Assembly: GCA_020354155.1 (NCBI GenBank)
Contig: CP070644.1
Coordinates: 2,122,690 to 2,140,442 of the forward strand
Direction of reading: 5' to 3'
DNA from: Nitrospiraceae bacterium
Lineage (GTDB): Bacteria > Nitrospirota > Thermodesulfovibrionia > UBA6902
DNA: 17,753 nucleotides
A program made the translations under genes and the position numbers. Under the pieces are notes generated by a model. That model saw only the letters and a program-made list of their open reading frames with translations, was not told where the DNA came from and ran no database searches. The first letter of the stretch is position 1; the number at the start of each line of letters is the position of its first letter. Of the stretch, positions 6,198-12,957 are shown one piece after another.

Positions 6198-7583
6198 CTA
6201 TTTTTTATTCTTCAGACGACGATTCAGGGCCTGCCTCGATATGCCCAACAGAGTAGCAGCAATACCCTGATTGCCCTCTGCCCGTTTCATAGCATCTGAG
6301 ATTAGGTACTCTTCAGTTTCTTTCAGCGTGGGAAAATGACCAAATACATCATCGAATGATAAAGCCCTCTGATCAGTAAAAGGAAGATCGCGTTTGGGTA
6401 ATGCGCCTTTCTTTTTAACAAATTTCTTAAAGATATCCAGAAAGGCACTGCCCTTCTTGTGCTGCGCAACTGCATCGTATACCATGGCCTGAAGTTCCCT
6501 GATATTTCCCGGGAAATGATAATTTGAAAGCAGGCTGATGAGCTCCCGTGACAACACAGGTTTTTTCTTTTTCAGAGACCGTGAAGCCTCCTGGATAAAA
6601 TGATCAAGCAGTAGGGGGATGTCCTCTTTTCTATCACGGAGAGGCGGGATAACGATGGAATGAGTACAGAGGCGGTAATACAAGTCCTGCCTGAACAGTC
6701 CATCAGAAACAAGCCCTTGAAGATTCCTGTTCGAGCTTGCAATGATGCGTGCATCGCTTTGCTCCGGCATATCTGCACCCAGTGGATAGTAGGTACCCTC
6801 TTCAAGGAGTCTCAGCAATTTTACCTGTGATAACTCACTCAGATCGCCTACTTCATCAAGGTGGAGACTGCCTCCGGATGCCCTGACTATCAGTCCTTTC
6901 CGCTCCCTGTCAGCTCCTGTATAAGCTCCCTTTTTGTGGCCAAATAATGTATCCGAAAACAGCGAATCATCCAGACCGGCCGCGTTAATTGAAACCAGGT
7001 TTCCCTTTACATTACTAATGTTGTGCAATGCTGCTACGATGAGTTCCTTGCCAACACCTGTTTCCCCTGTGACGAATACCGGGCGATCTGATCGGGCAAC
7101 TGCTTCAATATAGTGAAAAATCGCTATCATTTTTTTACTGCATGTAATGACTGATGAAAATGATTCCCTGTGCTGAAGTTCCCCTGACAGAAAACTCTCC
7201 CTGATAGAGCTTATCTCGTCTTCGAGGCTTTTCCTTTCAGTAACATCCCTGGCAACGGCATATACCATTCCATCGTCTAGATTCGTGTGTGATGTCCATA
7301 CCAGCCATTTGATTGTTCCATTTTTGCAAATATAACGGTGTTCACAGCCTGTAATCGTCTCTCCTCTTTTTAAATTCCGGACTTCTTCAATGTTTTTATC
7401 ACGATCGTCAGGATGGATAAATTCAAAGAATGGTTTTGCAAAGAGCTCATCCCTGGAATACCCAAGGATTCTTTCAAATGACGGGTTGATGAGTTTTAAA
7501 TATCCGTCTAACCCGGCTATACACATAATTTCACTGGTAGTATTGAAAAAATATTTATAGGCTTCGGTTCTGGATGCAGGCAT
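6198..7583 (-). CDS. PAS-domain sigma-54-dependent transcriptional activator
   Basis: 461 residues: a PAS sensor (about 10-118, with GYSRDELF and DVTERK), a short coiled linker, an AAA+ sigma-54 contact domain (about 142-375) and a Fis-type helix-turn-helix at the end (425-459, with NQGIAATLLGISRQALNRRLK). ATPase motifs: Walker A GETGVGKE (173-180), sigma-54 contact loop GAYTGA (219-224; the usual form is GAFTGA), Walker B LHLDEVGDL with Asp243/Glu244, Arg-finger region FRQDLYYRL (Arg298, Arg304). It should bind upstream sites and open sigma-54 promoters in response to a signal sensed by its PAS domain; the ligand is unknown. There is no receiver domain, so it is not a classical response regulator. 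No Shine-Dalgarno is visible; a good sigma-70 promoter ends 5 bases before the ATG, so the mRNA may be leaderless. The likely target is the downstream small-protein operon with its sigma-54 promoter. Confidence 0.93.
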   Translation of the reverse strand: MPASRTEAYKYFFNTTSEIMCIAGLDGYLKLINPSFERILGYSRDELFAKPFFEFIHPDDRDKNIEEVRNLKRGETITGCEHRYICKNGTIKWLVWTSHTNLDDGMVYAVARDVTERKSLEDEISSIRESFLSGELQHRESFSSVITCSKKMIAIFHYIEAVARSDRPVFVTGETGVGKELIVAALHNISNVKGNLVSINAAGLDDSLFSDTLFGHKKGAYTGADRERKGLIVRASGGSLHLDEVGDLSELSQVKLLRLLEEGTYYPLGADMPEQSDARIIASSNRNLQGLVSDGLFRQDLYYRLCTHSIVIPPLRDRKEDIPLLLDHFIQEASRSLKKKKPVLSRELISLLSNYHFPGNIRELQAMVYDAVAQHKKGSAFLDIFKKFVKKKGALPKRDLPFTDQRALSFDDVFGHFPTLKETEEYLISDAMKRAEGNQGIAATLLGISRQALNRRLKNKK

Positions 7584-7588
7584 AGATT

Positions 7589-7616
7589 ACTATAACAAAA
7601 ACCAGACGTAAGTCAA
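7589..7616 (-). promoter_or_regulatory. Sigma-70-type promoter of the sigma-54 activator gene
   Basis: On the minus strand TTGACT (7616-7611), a 16-base spacer and TATAGT (7594-7589). The -10 ends 5 bases before the ATG at 7583, so transcription should start at or next to the start codon. The -35 region overlaps TTGAC-TTAC-GTCTG, an 8-of-10 match to the TTGAC-N4-GTCAA operator seen before hcp. Confidence 0.65.
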
Positions 7617-7656
7617 TGATCTTACCATCAGTAGTAAAAGCTTTTTCATAGTACCA

Positions 7657-7685
7657 TTGCGCAGGCATAGTCCCTGTGCTATATT
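7657..7685 (+). promoter_or_regulatory. Sigma-70-type promoter for the radical SAM gene
   Basis: TTGCGC (7657-7662), a 17-base spacer and TATATT (7680-7685). Predicted start near 7692, about 40 bases before the ATG at 7733. It lies inside the block between the two leuD-tail repeats, so the block supplies the promoter. Confidence 0.6.
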
Positions 7686-7713
7686 GTTTAAACACTGAAC
7701 CTGAATAATAGAT

Positions 7714-7729
7714 ATGAGACAGGTCTCAT
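7714..7729. repeat. 16-bp inverted repeat at the edge of the leuD-tail copy
   Basis: ATGAGAC-AG-GTCTCAT is a perfect palindrome with 7-bp arms and a 2-base centre. Its right arm lies in the leuD-derived repeat and its left arm just outside, so it straddles the boundary at about 7722. Confidence 0.7.
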
Positions 7730-7763
7730 CGAATGGACAAAAAAGCGGATAGGGGCTTCATAG
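7722..7763 (+). repeat. Direct repeat, copy 2: displaced leuD 3' end
   Basis: In the leuD frame it reads G-LIEWTKKRIGAS-stop, against G-LIEWTKKRIKAS-stop at the end of the intact leuD. Of six base differences four are synonymous (GGC/GGT, AAG/AAA, AAA/AAG, AGG/CGG) and two make one Lys-to-Gly change, so this copy once evolved as the end of a real leuD. No leuD similarity is visible before 7722. The radical SAM gene starts inside it, at 7733, in another frame. Confidence 0.88.
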
Positions 7764-8659
7764 CCGCATACCTCAAACTTTCAGGACAATCCCTGAAGAA
7801 AAAAACCAGCACTGCAGTGGAACTCCTCAAGGATTGTACCCTGTGCCCCCGCGAGTGCAGAGTGGACCGAACGAAGGATGAACAGGGCTTTTGCCGTACC
7901 GGAGCCAGCCCCTATATCTCCAGCTGGAACCCTCACTTTGGAGAAGAAGCCCCTCTTGTCGGCACCCATGGTTCGGGCACGATTTTTTTTACCCGCTGCA
8001 ATCTCGGATGTCTCTTCTGTCAGAACTGGACAATCAGTCACGGTGACGACGGGCACACAATCCCCATTGAAGAACTAGCCGGCATAATGATCACTCTCCA
8101 GAATTACGGCTGCCACAATATAAATTTCGTCACCCCCACCCATCAGGTACCCATGATTCTTCAGTCCCTTGAGATCGCCATTCATAAGGGATTGAAGATT
8201 CCCCTCGTCTATAACTGCGGTGGCTATGAGTCCATGAAAACTCTAAGGATACTTGATGGAGTTGTTGATATATATATGCCGGACTTTAAATACGCTGATC
8301 CTGAAACTGCAAAGAAGTACTCTTATGCAGAGGACTATCCTTCCGTAGCAAAAACCGCCATAAAAGAAATGTACCGGCAGGTTGGTAATCTTGTGATGAA
8401 TGAAGGGGGTATTGCATTAAGAGGATTGCTGGTCCGCCATCTCGTCCTCCCTGAAGGACTTGCCGGTACTGAAGAGATTGTTCGCTTCCTTGCAGAGGAA
8501 ATTTCACCTTTCACCTATACAAACATCATGGCCCAATACTATCCCTGCTTTAAAGCGCAGGATCATCCACCCCTTGACAGGCGTTTAACGAATCAGGAAT
8601 ATCGAAAAGCAGTTGAATGTGCTAAAGCGGCCGGATTAAGAAGGCTTGATCAGAGTTAA
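7733..8659 (+). CDS. PflX-like radical SAM protein (COG1313 type)
   Basis: 308 residues of the radical SAM family related to pyruvate formate-lyase activating enzymes, the group often called PflX; substrate unknown. An N-terminal cysteine set (Cys35, Cys38, Cys42, Cys54 in CTLCPREC...GFC) precedes SSWNPHFGEEAPLVG, as in the family. The radical SAM cluster motif is CNLGCLFC (Cys89, Cys93, Cys96), followed by NFVTPTHQVP and a TIM-barrel body. ATG 7733 is the first possible start after an in-frame TGA near 7713; the family's usual first helix (YLKL...LKKK) begins 14 residues in, so the start is plausible, but the ribosome binding site is poor. Its first ten codons lie over a displaced leuD tail in another frame, implying that the gene once overlapped the end of leuD. 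It ends 26 bases from the convergent regulator gene. Confidence 0.9.
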   Translation: MDKKADRGFIAAYLKLSGQSLKKKTSTAVELLKDCTLCPRECRVDRTKDEQGFCRTGASPYISSWNPHFGEEAPLVGTHGSGTIFFTRCNLGCLFCQNWTISHGDDGHTIPIEELAGIMITLQNYGCHNINFVTPTHQVPMILQSLEIAIHKGLKIPLVYNCGGYESMKTLRILDGVVDIYMPDFKYADPETAKKYSYAEDYPSVAKTAIKEMYRQVGNLVMNEGGIALRGLLVRHLVLPEGLAGTEEIVRFLAEEISPFTYTNIMAQYYPCFKAQDHPPLDRRLTNQEYRKAVECAKAAGLRRLDQS

Positions 8660-8685
8660 AATAATGATTCACCTAAGAGGAATTT

Positions 8686-9387
8686 TCAAAAGCGAATCTT
8701 CTCCCCGTCAACAATAGCCTGAAGTTCCTTTTTCTTCAGAAGCCTGACCTTTCGCCCCTTTACATCCAGAATGCCCTTCTCGCTCAATTTTTTGAGTATC
8801 CTTGAAAGAGTCTCAGGGCTTGAACCGAGCAGGCTGGCAAGCTGGCCCTTGGAGATATCTATTTCAATGCTATCGCTGCAGCCTGTCTGCCTGCAGTGGT
8901 AAAGAAGATAAGCGGCTAGCCTCCCGGGCACCTCTTTAAGCGACAGATTTTCAATCATTCTGGTAAAGTGCTGAAGCCTCAGGGAAAGATTAGCCATCAT
9001 ATTCATGACTACGGAAGGCTCTTTTTTGATAAGCTCCATGAAATCCTTCCTCGGAAAATAAAAGAGACCTGTCTCTTCCATTGCATCCGCATGAGCAGGA
9101 TAGGGATTGCCGGCAAATGCCGAGACAGCTCCCAGAAGTTCTCTCGGACCAGCAAGGTGCAGTATCTGCTCCTTGCCTTCTGCTGAAAGCTTGTACACCT
9201 TGACACGCCCTTTTTGTACAATAAAGAACCCCGTTGATGCATCTCCTTCGGTAAAGATATTCTCACCTTTGGAAAATTCCTTTTGCACAAGGATCCCCTG
9301 CAGCATGTTAAGCACTTCATCAGAAAGGTTCTGAAAAAGGGGCATTTTTGCCATTTCTGCAAGGATATCATCTTTTTTTCTGTTCAT
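8686..9387 (-). CDS. Crp/Fnr-family regulator, HcpR-like
   Basis: 233 residues: a cyclic-nucleotide-type sensor beta barrel (about 15-125, with GENIFTEGDAS and FFIVQKGRVKVY), a long dimer helix, and a Crp-type winged helix (150-220). The recognition helix has PETLSRILKKL with Glu192, Ser195 and Arg196, the ExxSR arrangement by which Fnr-type proteins read a TTGA core. There is no N-terminal Fnr cysteine set, so oxygen sensing by an Fnr-style cluster is unlikely. It is divergent from hcp, whose promoter carries TTGAC-N4-GTCAA, so by location and operator it is an HcpR-like regulator of nitric oxide/nitrite stress (known HcpR proteins are thought to sense NO). That assignment is inference from context. 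No clear Shine-Dalgarno; a -10-like TGATACAAT ends 6 bases before the ATG. Confidence 0.88.
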   Translation of the reverse strand: MNRKKDDILAEMAKMPLFQNLSDEVLNMLQGILVQKEFSKGENIFTEGDASTGFFIVQKGRVKVYKLSAEGKEQILHLAGPRELLGAVSAFAGNPYPAHADAMEETGLFYFPRKDFMELIKKEPSVVMNMMANLSLRLQHFTRMIENLSLKEVPGRLAAYLLYHCRQTGCSDSIEIDISKGQLASLLGSSPETLSRILKKLSEKGILDVKGRKVRLLKKKELQAIVDGEKIRF

Positions 9388-9393
9388 TGGGAT

Positions 9394-9402
9394 ATTGTAT
9401 CA
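9394..9402 (-). promoter_or_regulatory. Extended -10 element of the regulator gene
   Basis: On the minus strand TGATACAAT, an extended -10 (TGn plus hexamer), ends 6 bases before the ATG at 9387. No -35 of quality is seen. Transcription would begin at about the start codon. Confidence 0.42.
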
Positions 9403-9491
9403 GACATGAATGAACAATTCCGGGCACTTGTGATATTGTTTCAACTCCGTGCCTTTCTTTTATTTGACACGCTGTGCCTTTTGAAATATAT

Positions 9492-9505
9492 TTGACATAA
9501 GTCAA
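9492..9505. promoter_or_regulatory. Crp/Fnr-type operator of hcp
   Basis: TTGACATAAGTCAA is a perfect palindrome (TTGAC-N4-GTCAA). Its centre (9498.5) lies about 41.5 bases before the start of transcription predicted from the TACAAT -10, the class II activation position. The divergent regulator gene has a recognition helix suited to TTGA half-sites. Confidence 0.82.
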
Positions 9506-9527
9506 GGACATCACCGTGAGGCTGATT

Positions 9528-9533
9528 TACAAT
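9528..9533 (+). promoter_or_regulatory. -10 element of the hcp promoter
   Basis: TACAAT, with predicted start near 9540. There is no -35 hexamer of quality, as expected for an activator-dependent promoter in which the operator at 9492-9505 covers the -35 region. The leader of about 50 bases ends with AAAGGAGGG 5 bases before the ATG. Confidence 0.6.
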
Positions 9534-9590
9534 AGAATATGATGAAGCTCACAAACTTTCAAAACAAACATCAAATAAAGGAGGGTTCAA

Positions 9591-11225
9591 ATGTTTTGTA
9601 ATCAGTGTGAACAAGTAGCAAAAGGAGGATGCGTCACAATAGGCACCTGTGGTAAAAAATCTGATGTAGCAGCCCTTCAGGATCTCCTGGTCCACGCCCT
9701 GAAAGGGCTTTCCCTGTATGCAAGAGAAGGGAGGAAGGCAGGCATAAAAGACCCTGAAGTAGACACCTTTACAATGGACGCTCTCTTTGCAACCCTCACA
9801 AATGTCAACTTTGATCCTGACAGGTTTAAAACGTTCATTATGAGGTGCGTTGAGTTAAGGGAAGGACTGAAGGACAAGGTCAGTGCAGCAGGAGGCAATG
9901 TTGATCTTGCGGACAGTGCGGTACAGTTTGTGCCGGCAGAATCATTAGAGGACCTGGTCAGGCAGGGCGAAGCTATATCAATTACTCCTGGTGAAATTAA
10001 TGCCGATATCGCATCCCTTGAGCAAACCACGCTGTACGGTCTGAAGGGAATAGCAGCCTATGCCTATCATGCCCATGTCATGGGCTACAGGGACGATGCC
10101 ATATATGACTATACACACGAAGCCCTGAGCTCAATGCTTGACAGGACTCTGTCTCTGGAAGACTGGGTAGGGATAGCCCTGAAATGCGGTGAGGTCAACC
10201 TGAAGGTCATGGAACTTCTCGATGCAGCTCATACAGAGACCTATGGCCACCCCGTACCAACAGCAGTTCCTCTCGGTGTCAAAAAGGGCAAGGCCCTCCT
10301 TGTATCCGGTCATGATTTAATGGACATTGCTCACATCCTGAAGCAGACTGAAGGCAAAGGCATTCATGTCTATACTCACGGTGAAATGCTCCCTTCCCAT
10401 GCCTACCCGGAACTGAAAAAATACTCCCACTTTTACGGACATTACGGTACTGCATGGCAAAACCAGCATACCGAGTTTGCAAAGTTCCCCGGAGCAATTA
10501 TCATGACGACCAATTGTCTGCAAAAGCCCAGTGATTCATACAAGGATAATGTATTTACCTGCGGCGTCGTCGGCTGGCCGGGGATTTCTCATATTCAAAA
10601 TCAGGACTACAGTCCGGCCATTCAAAGGGCCCTTGAAATGCCCGGATTTTCAGATGATGTGCCGGGCAAAACGGTTATGACCGGTTTCGCAAGAAACGCC
10701 GTCATGGGTGTTGCAGATAAAGTCATTGATGGAGTAAAGAGCGGTGCAATTAAGCACTTCTTCCTTGTCGCAGGATGTGACGGTGCAAAACCGGGAAGAA
10801 ATTACTACACAGAGTTTGTTGAAAAAGTACCGCAGGACTGCGTTGTACTGACCCTTGCATGCGGCAAATTCAGATTCTTTGATAAGGAACTGGGAGATAT
10901 CGGCGGCATCCCGCGCCTTCTCGACATAGGACAGTGCAACGATGCCTATTCTGCAATTCAGATTGCAGTAGCACTCTCAAAAGCATTCGGAGTCAGTGTC
11001 AATGAACTGCCTCTTTCAATGGTACTTTCCTGGTACGAGCAAAAGGCCGTTGCGATTCTGCTCACACTGCTGCACCTTGGAATCAAGGATATACGACTTG
11101 GGCCCACACTGCCATCATTCCTCACTCCAAACGTGCTCAACTATCTGGTGGAGAATTTCAATATCAAGCCCATCACCACGCCTGATAAAGATCTGACAGC
11201 AATTCTGCATGCGGAAACTGTTTAG
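9591..11225 (+). CDS. hcp: Hybrid cluster protein (hydroxylamine/NO reductase), class I
   Basis: 544 residues, full length. The N-terminal [4Fe-4S] ligands follow the class I pattern C-x2-C-x7-C-x5-C (Cys3, Cys6, Cys14, Cys20), typical of strict anaerobes. The hybrid 4Fe-2S-2O cluster ligands can all be placed: His241 (SGHD), Glu265 (HGEM), Cys309 (TTNCLQKP), Cys396 (VAGCDGAKPGR, the persulfide cysteine), Cys424 (LACGKFRF), Cys449 (GQCND), Glu483 and Lys485 (WYEQKA). Spacing agrees with the Desulfovibrio protein. Hcp reduces hydroxylamine in vitro and is thought to remove NO in cells; cytoplasmic. It has a strong GGAGGG site, a Crp/Fnr operator at -41.5, a divergent HcpR-like regulator, and its own terminator. 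No hcr reductase gene is adjacent. Confidence 0.98.
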   Translation: MFCNQCEQVAKGGCVTIGTCGKKSDVAALQDLLVHALKGLSLYAREGRKAGIKDPEVDTFTMDALFATLTNVNFDPDRFKTFIMRCVELREGLKDKVSAAGGNVDLADSAVQFVPAESLEDLVRQGEAISITPGEINADIASLEQTTLYGLKGIAAYAYHAHVMGYRDDAIYDYTHEALSSMLDRTLSLEDWVGIALKCGEVNLKVMELLDAAHTETYGHPVPTAVPLGVKKGKALLVSGHDLMDIAHILKQTEGKGIHVYTHGEMLPSHAYPELKKYSHFYGHYGTAWQNQHTEFAKFPGAIIMTTNCLQKPSDSYKDNVFTCGVVGWPGISHIQNQDYSPAIQRALEMPGFSDDVPGKTVMTGFARNAVMGVADKVIDGVKSGAIKHFFLVAGCDGAKPGRNYYTEFVEKVPQDCVVLTLACGKFRFFDKELGDIGGIPRLLDIGQCNDAYSAIQIAVALSKAFGVSVNELPLSMVLSWYEQKAVAILLTLLHLGIKDIRLGPTLPSFLTPNVLNYLVENFNIKPITTPDKDLTAILHAETV

Positions 11226-11239
11226 GCATAGTAAAACCC

Positions 11240-11279
11240 AAAAAAAGGAGGGAGAGGCATCTATCTCCCTCCTTTTTTA
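11240..11279. terminator. Rho-independent terminator after hcp
   Basis: Long stem GGAGGGAGA/TCTCCCTCC (11247-11255 with 11264-11272), extended by A6/T6 pairs on either side, with a short loop. Begins 14 bases after the hcp stop. Confidence 0.9.
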
Positions 11280-11421
11280 TTGCCTGTAACACCAGTTCAA
11301 TCGTGTCATTTTGACAACATATCCTGTCGATATGGCTACATTCAAACAAAACCCTATACAGCCAATAATGTTTTATTACAATAAGTTATGCTAATGGCAA
11401 CGTATGTGCTTATAACAGTAT

Positions 11422-11652
11422 ATGGAATTGTTCCTGAGTACTATAGTTGATGAGCTTCAGTCGGCAGTCAGGCAACGAGGCGAAATGAGCCGTGCACAGA
11501 TCGAATTTGCACGTGCTGAGTTTCAGGCAATGAAAGAAATGTATCCCATTGCCAAGCCGTCCGAGGAAGTGAGAACGTCGTACAACAGGACGCTTCAACG
11601 TTACCTCGGTGAGCATGCTGTCACAATGATGAGGGAAAACAGAAAAAGCTGA
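11422..11652 (+). CDS. Small hypothetical protein, 76 aa
   Basis: Not recognised. The predicted protein is charged and mostly helical (SRAQIEFARAEFQAMKEM, EEVRTSYNRTLQRYLG), without signal peptide or membrane span, and its composition is protein-like. There is no Shine-Dalgarno; TATAAC ends 5 bases before the ATG, so a leaderless mRNA is possible. It stands alone, 196 bases after hcp and beyond the hcp terminator. It may instead be a chance frame, so confidence is moderate. Confidence 0.5.
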   Translation: MELFLSTIVDELQSAVRQRGEMSRAQIEFARAEFQAMKEMYPIAKPSEEVRTSYNRTLQRYLGEHAVTMMRENRKS

Positions 11653-11942
11653 GTCCTACTTTTTTCTTTTTTCTCATTCCATTCTCCCCCTATAGTTGTC
11701 TTCTTTTCACTAGAATCCTTGATTGTAGCTGAAATATTAAGGAATCCGTCTTCGGGATTTACCCCAAGCGGCCGGGCTTTTTCAGGCAAAAACATCATCT
11801 GTCTTCATTCTGTTGCCGATCCGTTGCTGATTCAGGCAGCATAATCTGCTCACTCATCATATTGGGTTTGAATGATTTATAATAATACTGACGCAGCTTC
11901 CCTGAAAGTTAAAATTCTCCCCTTCTATGCCGATAAGTATCT
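11653..11942. other. Intergenic stretch, no firm gene
   Basis: TATAAT at 11878-11883 is a possible -10 for the lipoprotein gene that starts at 11943 (leader about 53 bases), but no matching -35 is seen. On the minus strand a 21-codon frame runs into a 65-codon frame (11798-11601) by overlapping stop and start; neither has a ribosome binding site nor a recognisable product, so I do not call them. Confidence 0.35.
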
Positions 11943-12659
11943 ATGGCTATGAAATATACTCAACGTGCGCTGATATTCTGCATTATTGCCTTCATCTCCG
12001 GCTGCACGACCGTAGGCACGGTGAAATACCAACCCGACTACTCTGAAATCCAGATAAAAGAGATCTATCAGATACGGGTCAGGACAGGCAATATTACGCT
12101 TGACAGGCTTATGTATACCAAAGCTTCCCATGAGTTCGGAAAATATCTGAACCTCACCAGTGAAGGGCCCTTAACAGGTTATATTGACATCTCATTTACG
12201 AGTACCGCAAAAAAGTTGTTCTCAGCATCACGAAAAGGCTACACAACAAATATTGCCTATGGAAAAACCTGGTATACAGGAGACAGTTCATTTACTGCAG
12301 AGTATCACCCGCCTGCACCGGGAAGTGAAATTGACCAGGGCAGCCATGTTACCTGGCAAAACAGCATCATGAATGTGCTGATTCAGGATATTCAGGGTAA
12401 TGTATTATGGGCTGCTTCCTACAGGTACCGTGGGGGAACGGAAAAATCCGGTTTTTATGTCAAGACCTCAGATTATGCTGCAGCATATTGTCTGAGCAGT
12501 ATTGTCGATCGTTTTGAATCAGACTATGGCATTCACACCAGTCCATCCGGGGAAGCGAAGGCAGGAGTTCCGTTGATTGCCTTAAGGGTCAAACACAGCC
12601 CCCCTGTTCAACATTCGACGATACCAGCTTCAAAGAAGTTAATCTCCAGGGCTGAATAA
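11943..12659 (+). CDS. Lipoprotein of unknown function
   Basis: 238 residues. A short hydrophobic signal ends in the lipobox ISGC with Cys21, so the mature protein should be lipid-anchored facing the periplasm or outer membrane. The body (about 30-195) is a mixed alpha/beta domain with clear strands (GYIDISFTST, SIMNVLIQDIQGNVLWAASYRYRG); the pattern resembles other envelope lipoproteins that end in a strand-rich 'D..G.vlw..' segment, but I cannot name a family. The last ~45 residues are low-complexity and probably disordered. Two starts are possible, ATG 11943 and ATG 11949 (MKYTQR); neither has a good ribosome binding site. Confidence 0.75.
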   Translation: MAMKYTQRALIFCIIAFISGCTTVGTVKYQPDYSEIQIKEIYQIRVRTGNITLDRLMYTKASHEFGKYLNLTSEGPLTGYIDISFTSTAKKLFSASRKGYTTNIAYGKTWYTGDSSFTAEYHPPAPGSEIDQGSHVTWQNSIMNVLIQDIQGNVLWAASYRYRGGTEKSGFYVKTSDYAAAYCLSSIVDRFESDYGIHTSPSGEAKAGVPLIALRVKHSPPVQHSTIPASKKLISRAE

Positions 12660-12677
12660 CCTGTCTGCATGATCATG

Positions 12678-12707
12678 TTGACTCCCTGCCCTGCTTTGCA
12701 TTAAAAT
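12678..12707 (+). promoter_or_regulatory. Sigma-70-type promoter before the 65-aa gene
   Basis: TTGACT (12678-12683), 18-base spacer, TAAAAT (12702-12707). Predicted start near 12714, so the leader would be about 11 bases, with no Shine-Dalgarno. It probably also drives hemW. Confidence 0.55.
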
Positions 12708-12724
12708 CTTCGTACAGCAAACCT

Positions 12725-12922
12725 ATGACTGAACTTGAGAAACTGAAACATCTGCTCGAACACTGGATTGAACATAATGACGATCATGTCAGAACGTACG
12801 AGGAATGGGCTGAGAAAGCTGATACACTGGGACGGCCTGATCTTGCCCGTGTGCTCGGAAAGATTGCAGGTGAAACAGGGAAACTGGATCTTCTTTTAAA
12901 AGAGGCTATCAATTTAATTTAA
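12725..12922 (+). CDS. Small helical protein with four i,i+4 histidines
   Basis: 65 residues, all helical and charged. His9, His13, His17 and His21 are spaced exactly four apart (in KHLLEHWIEHNDDHVRTYEEW), so they line one face of a helix and could bind a metal. The LLEHWIEHN...H motif occurs in small conserved proteins of anaerobes that I recall but cannot name with certainty. It sits 47 bases before the hemW start on the same strand, so it may be cotranscribed with the heme genes. No signal peptide; cytoplasmic. Confidence 0.75.
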   Translation: MTELEKLKHLLEHWIEHNDDHVRTYEEWAEKADTLGRPDLARVLGKIAGETGKLDLLLKEAINLI

Positions 12923-12957
12923 TTTTTCTTCCCTGAATCCGCTTTGCTTTGATCTGC

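Noticed and set aside
5268..7721. Classical integrative element or insertion sequence
   Set aside because: No integrase, transposase or terminal inverted repeats are present; only the leuD-tail direct repeat supports insertion.
9420..9450. Sigma-54-like GGGCAC...ATTG upstream of hcp
   Set aside because: The GG and the -12 box are two bases too far apart and the -12 lacks GC; the Crp/Fnr operator plus TACAAT explains the promoter better.
11601..11798. 65-codon minus-strand frame preceded by an overlapping 21-codon frame
   Set aside because: Stop-start overlap is suggestive, but there is no ribosome binding site, no recognised product and a low-complexity Lys/Glu tail. It could be a decayed gene; evidence is too thin to call.
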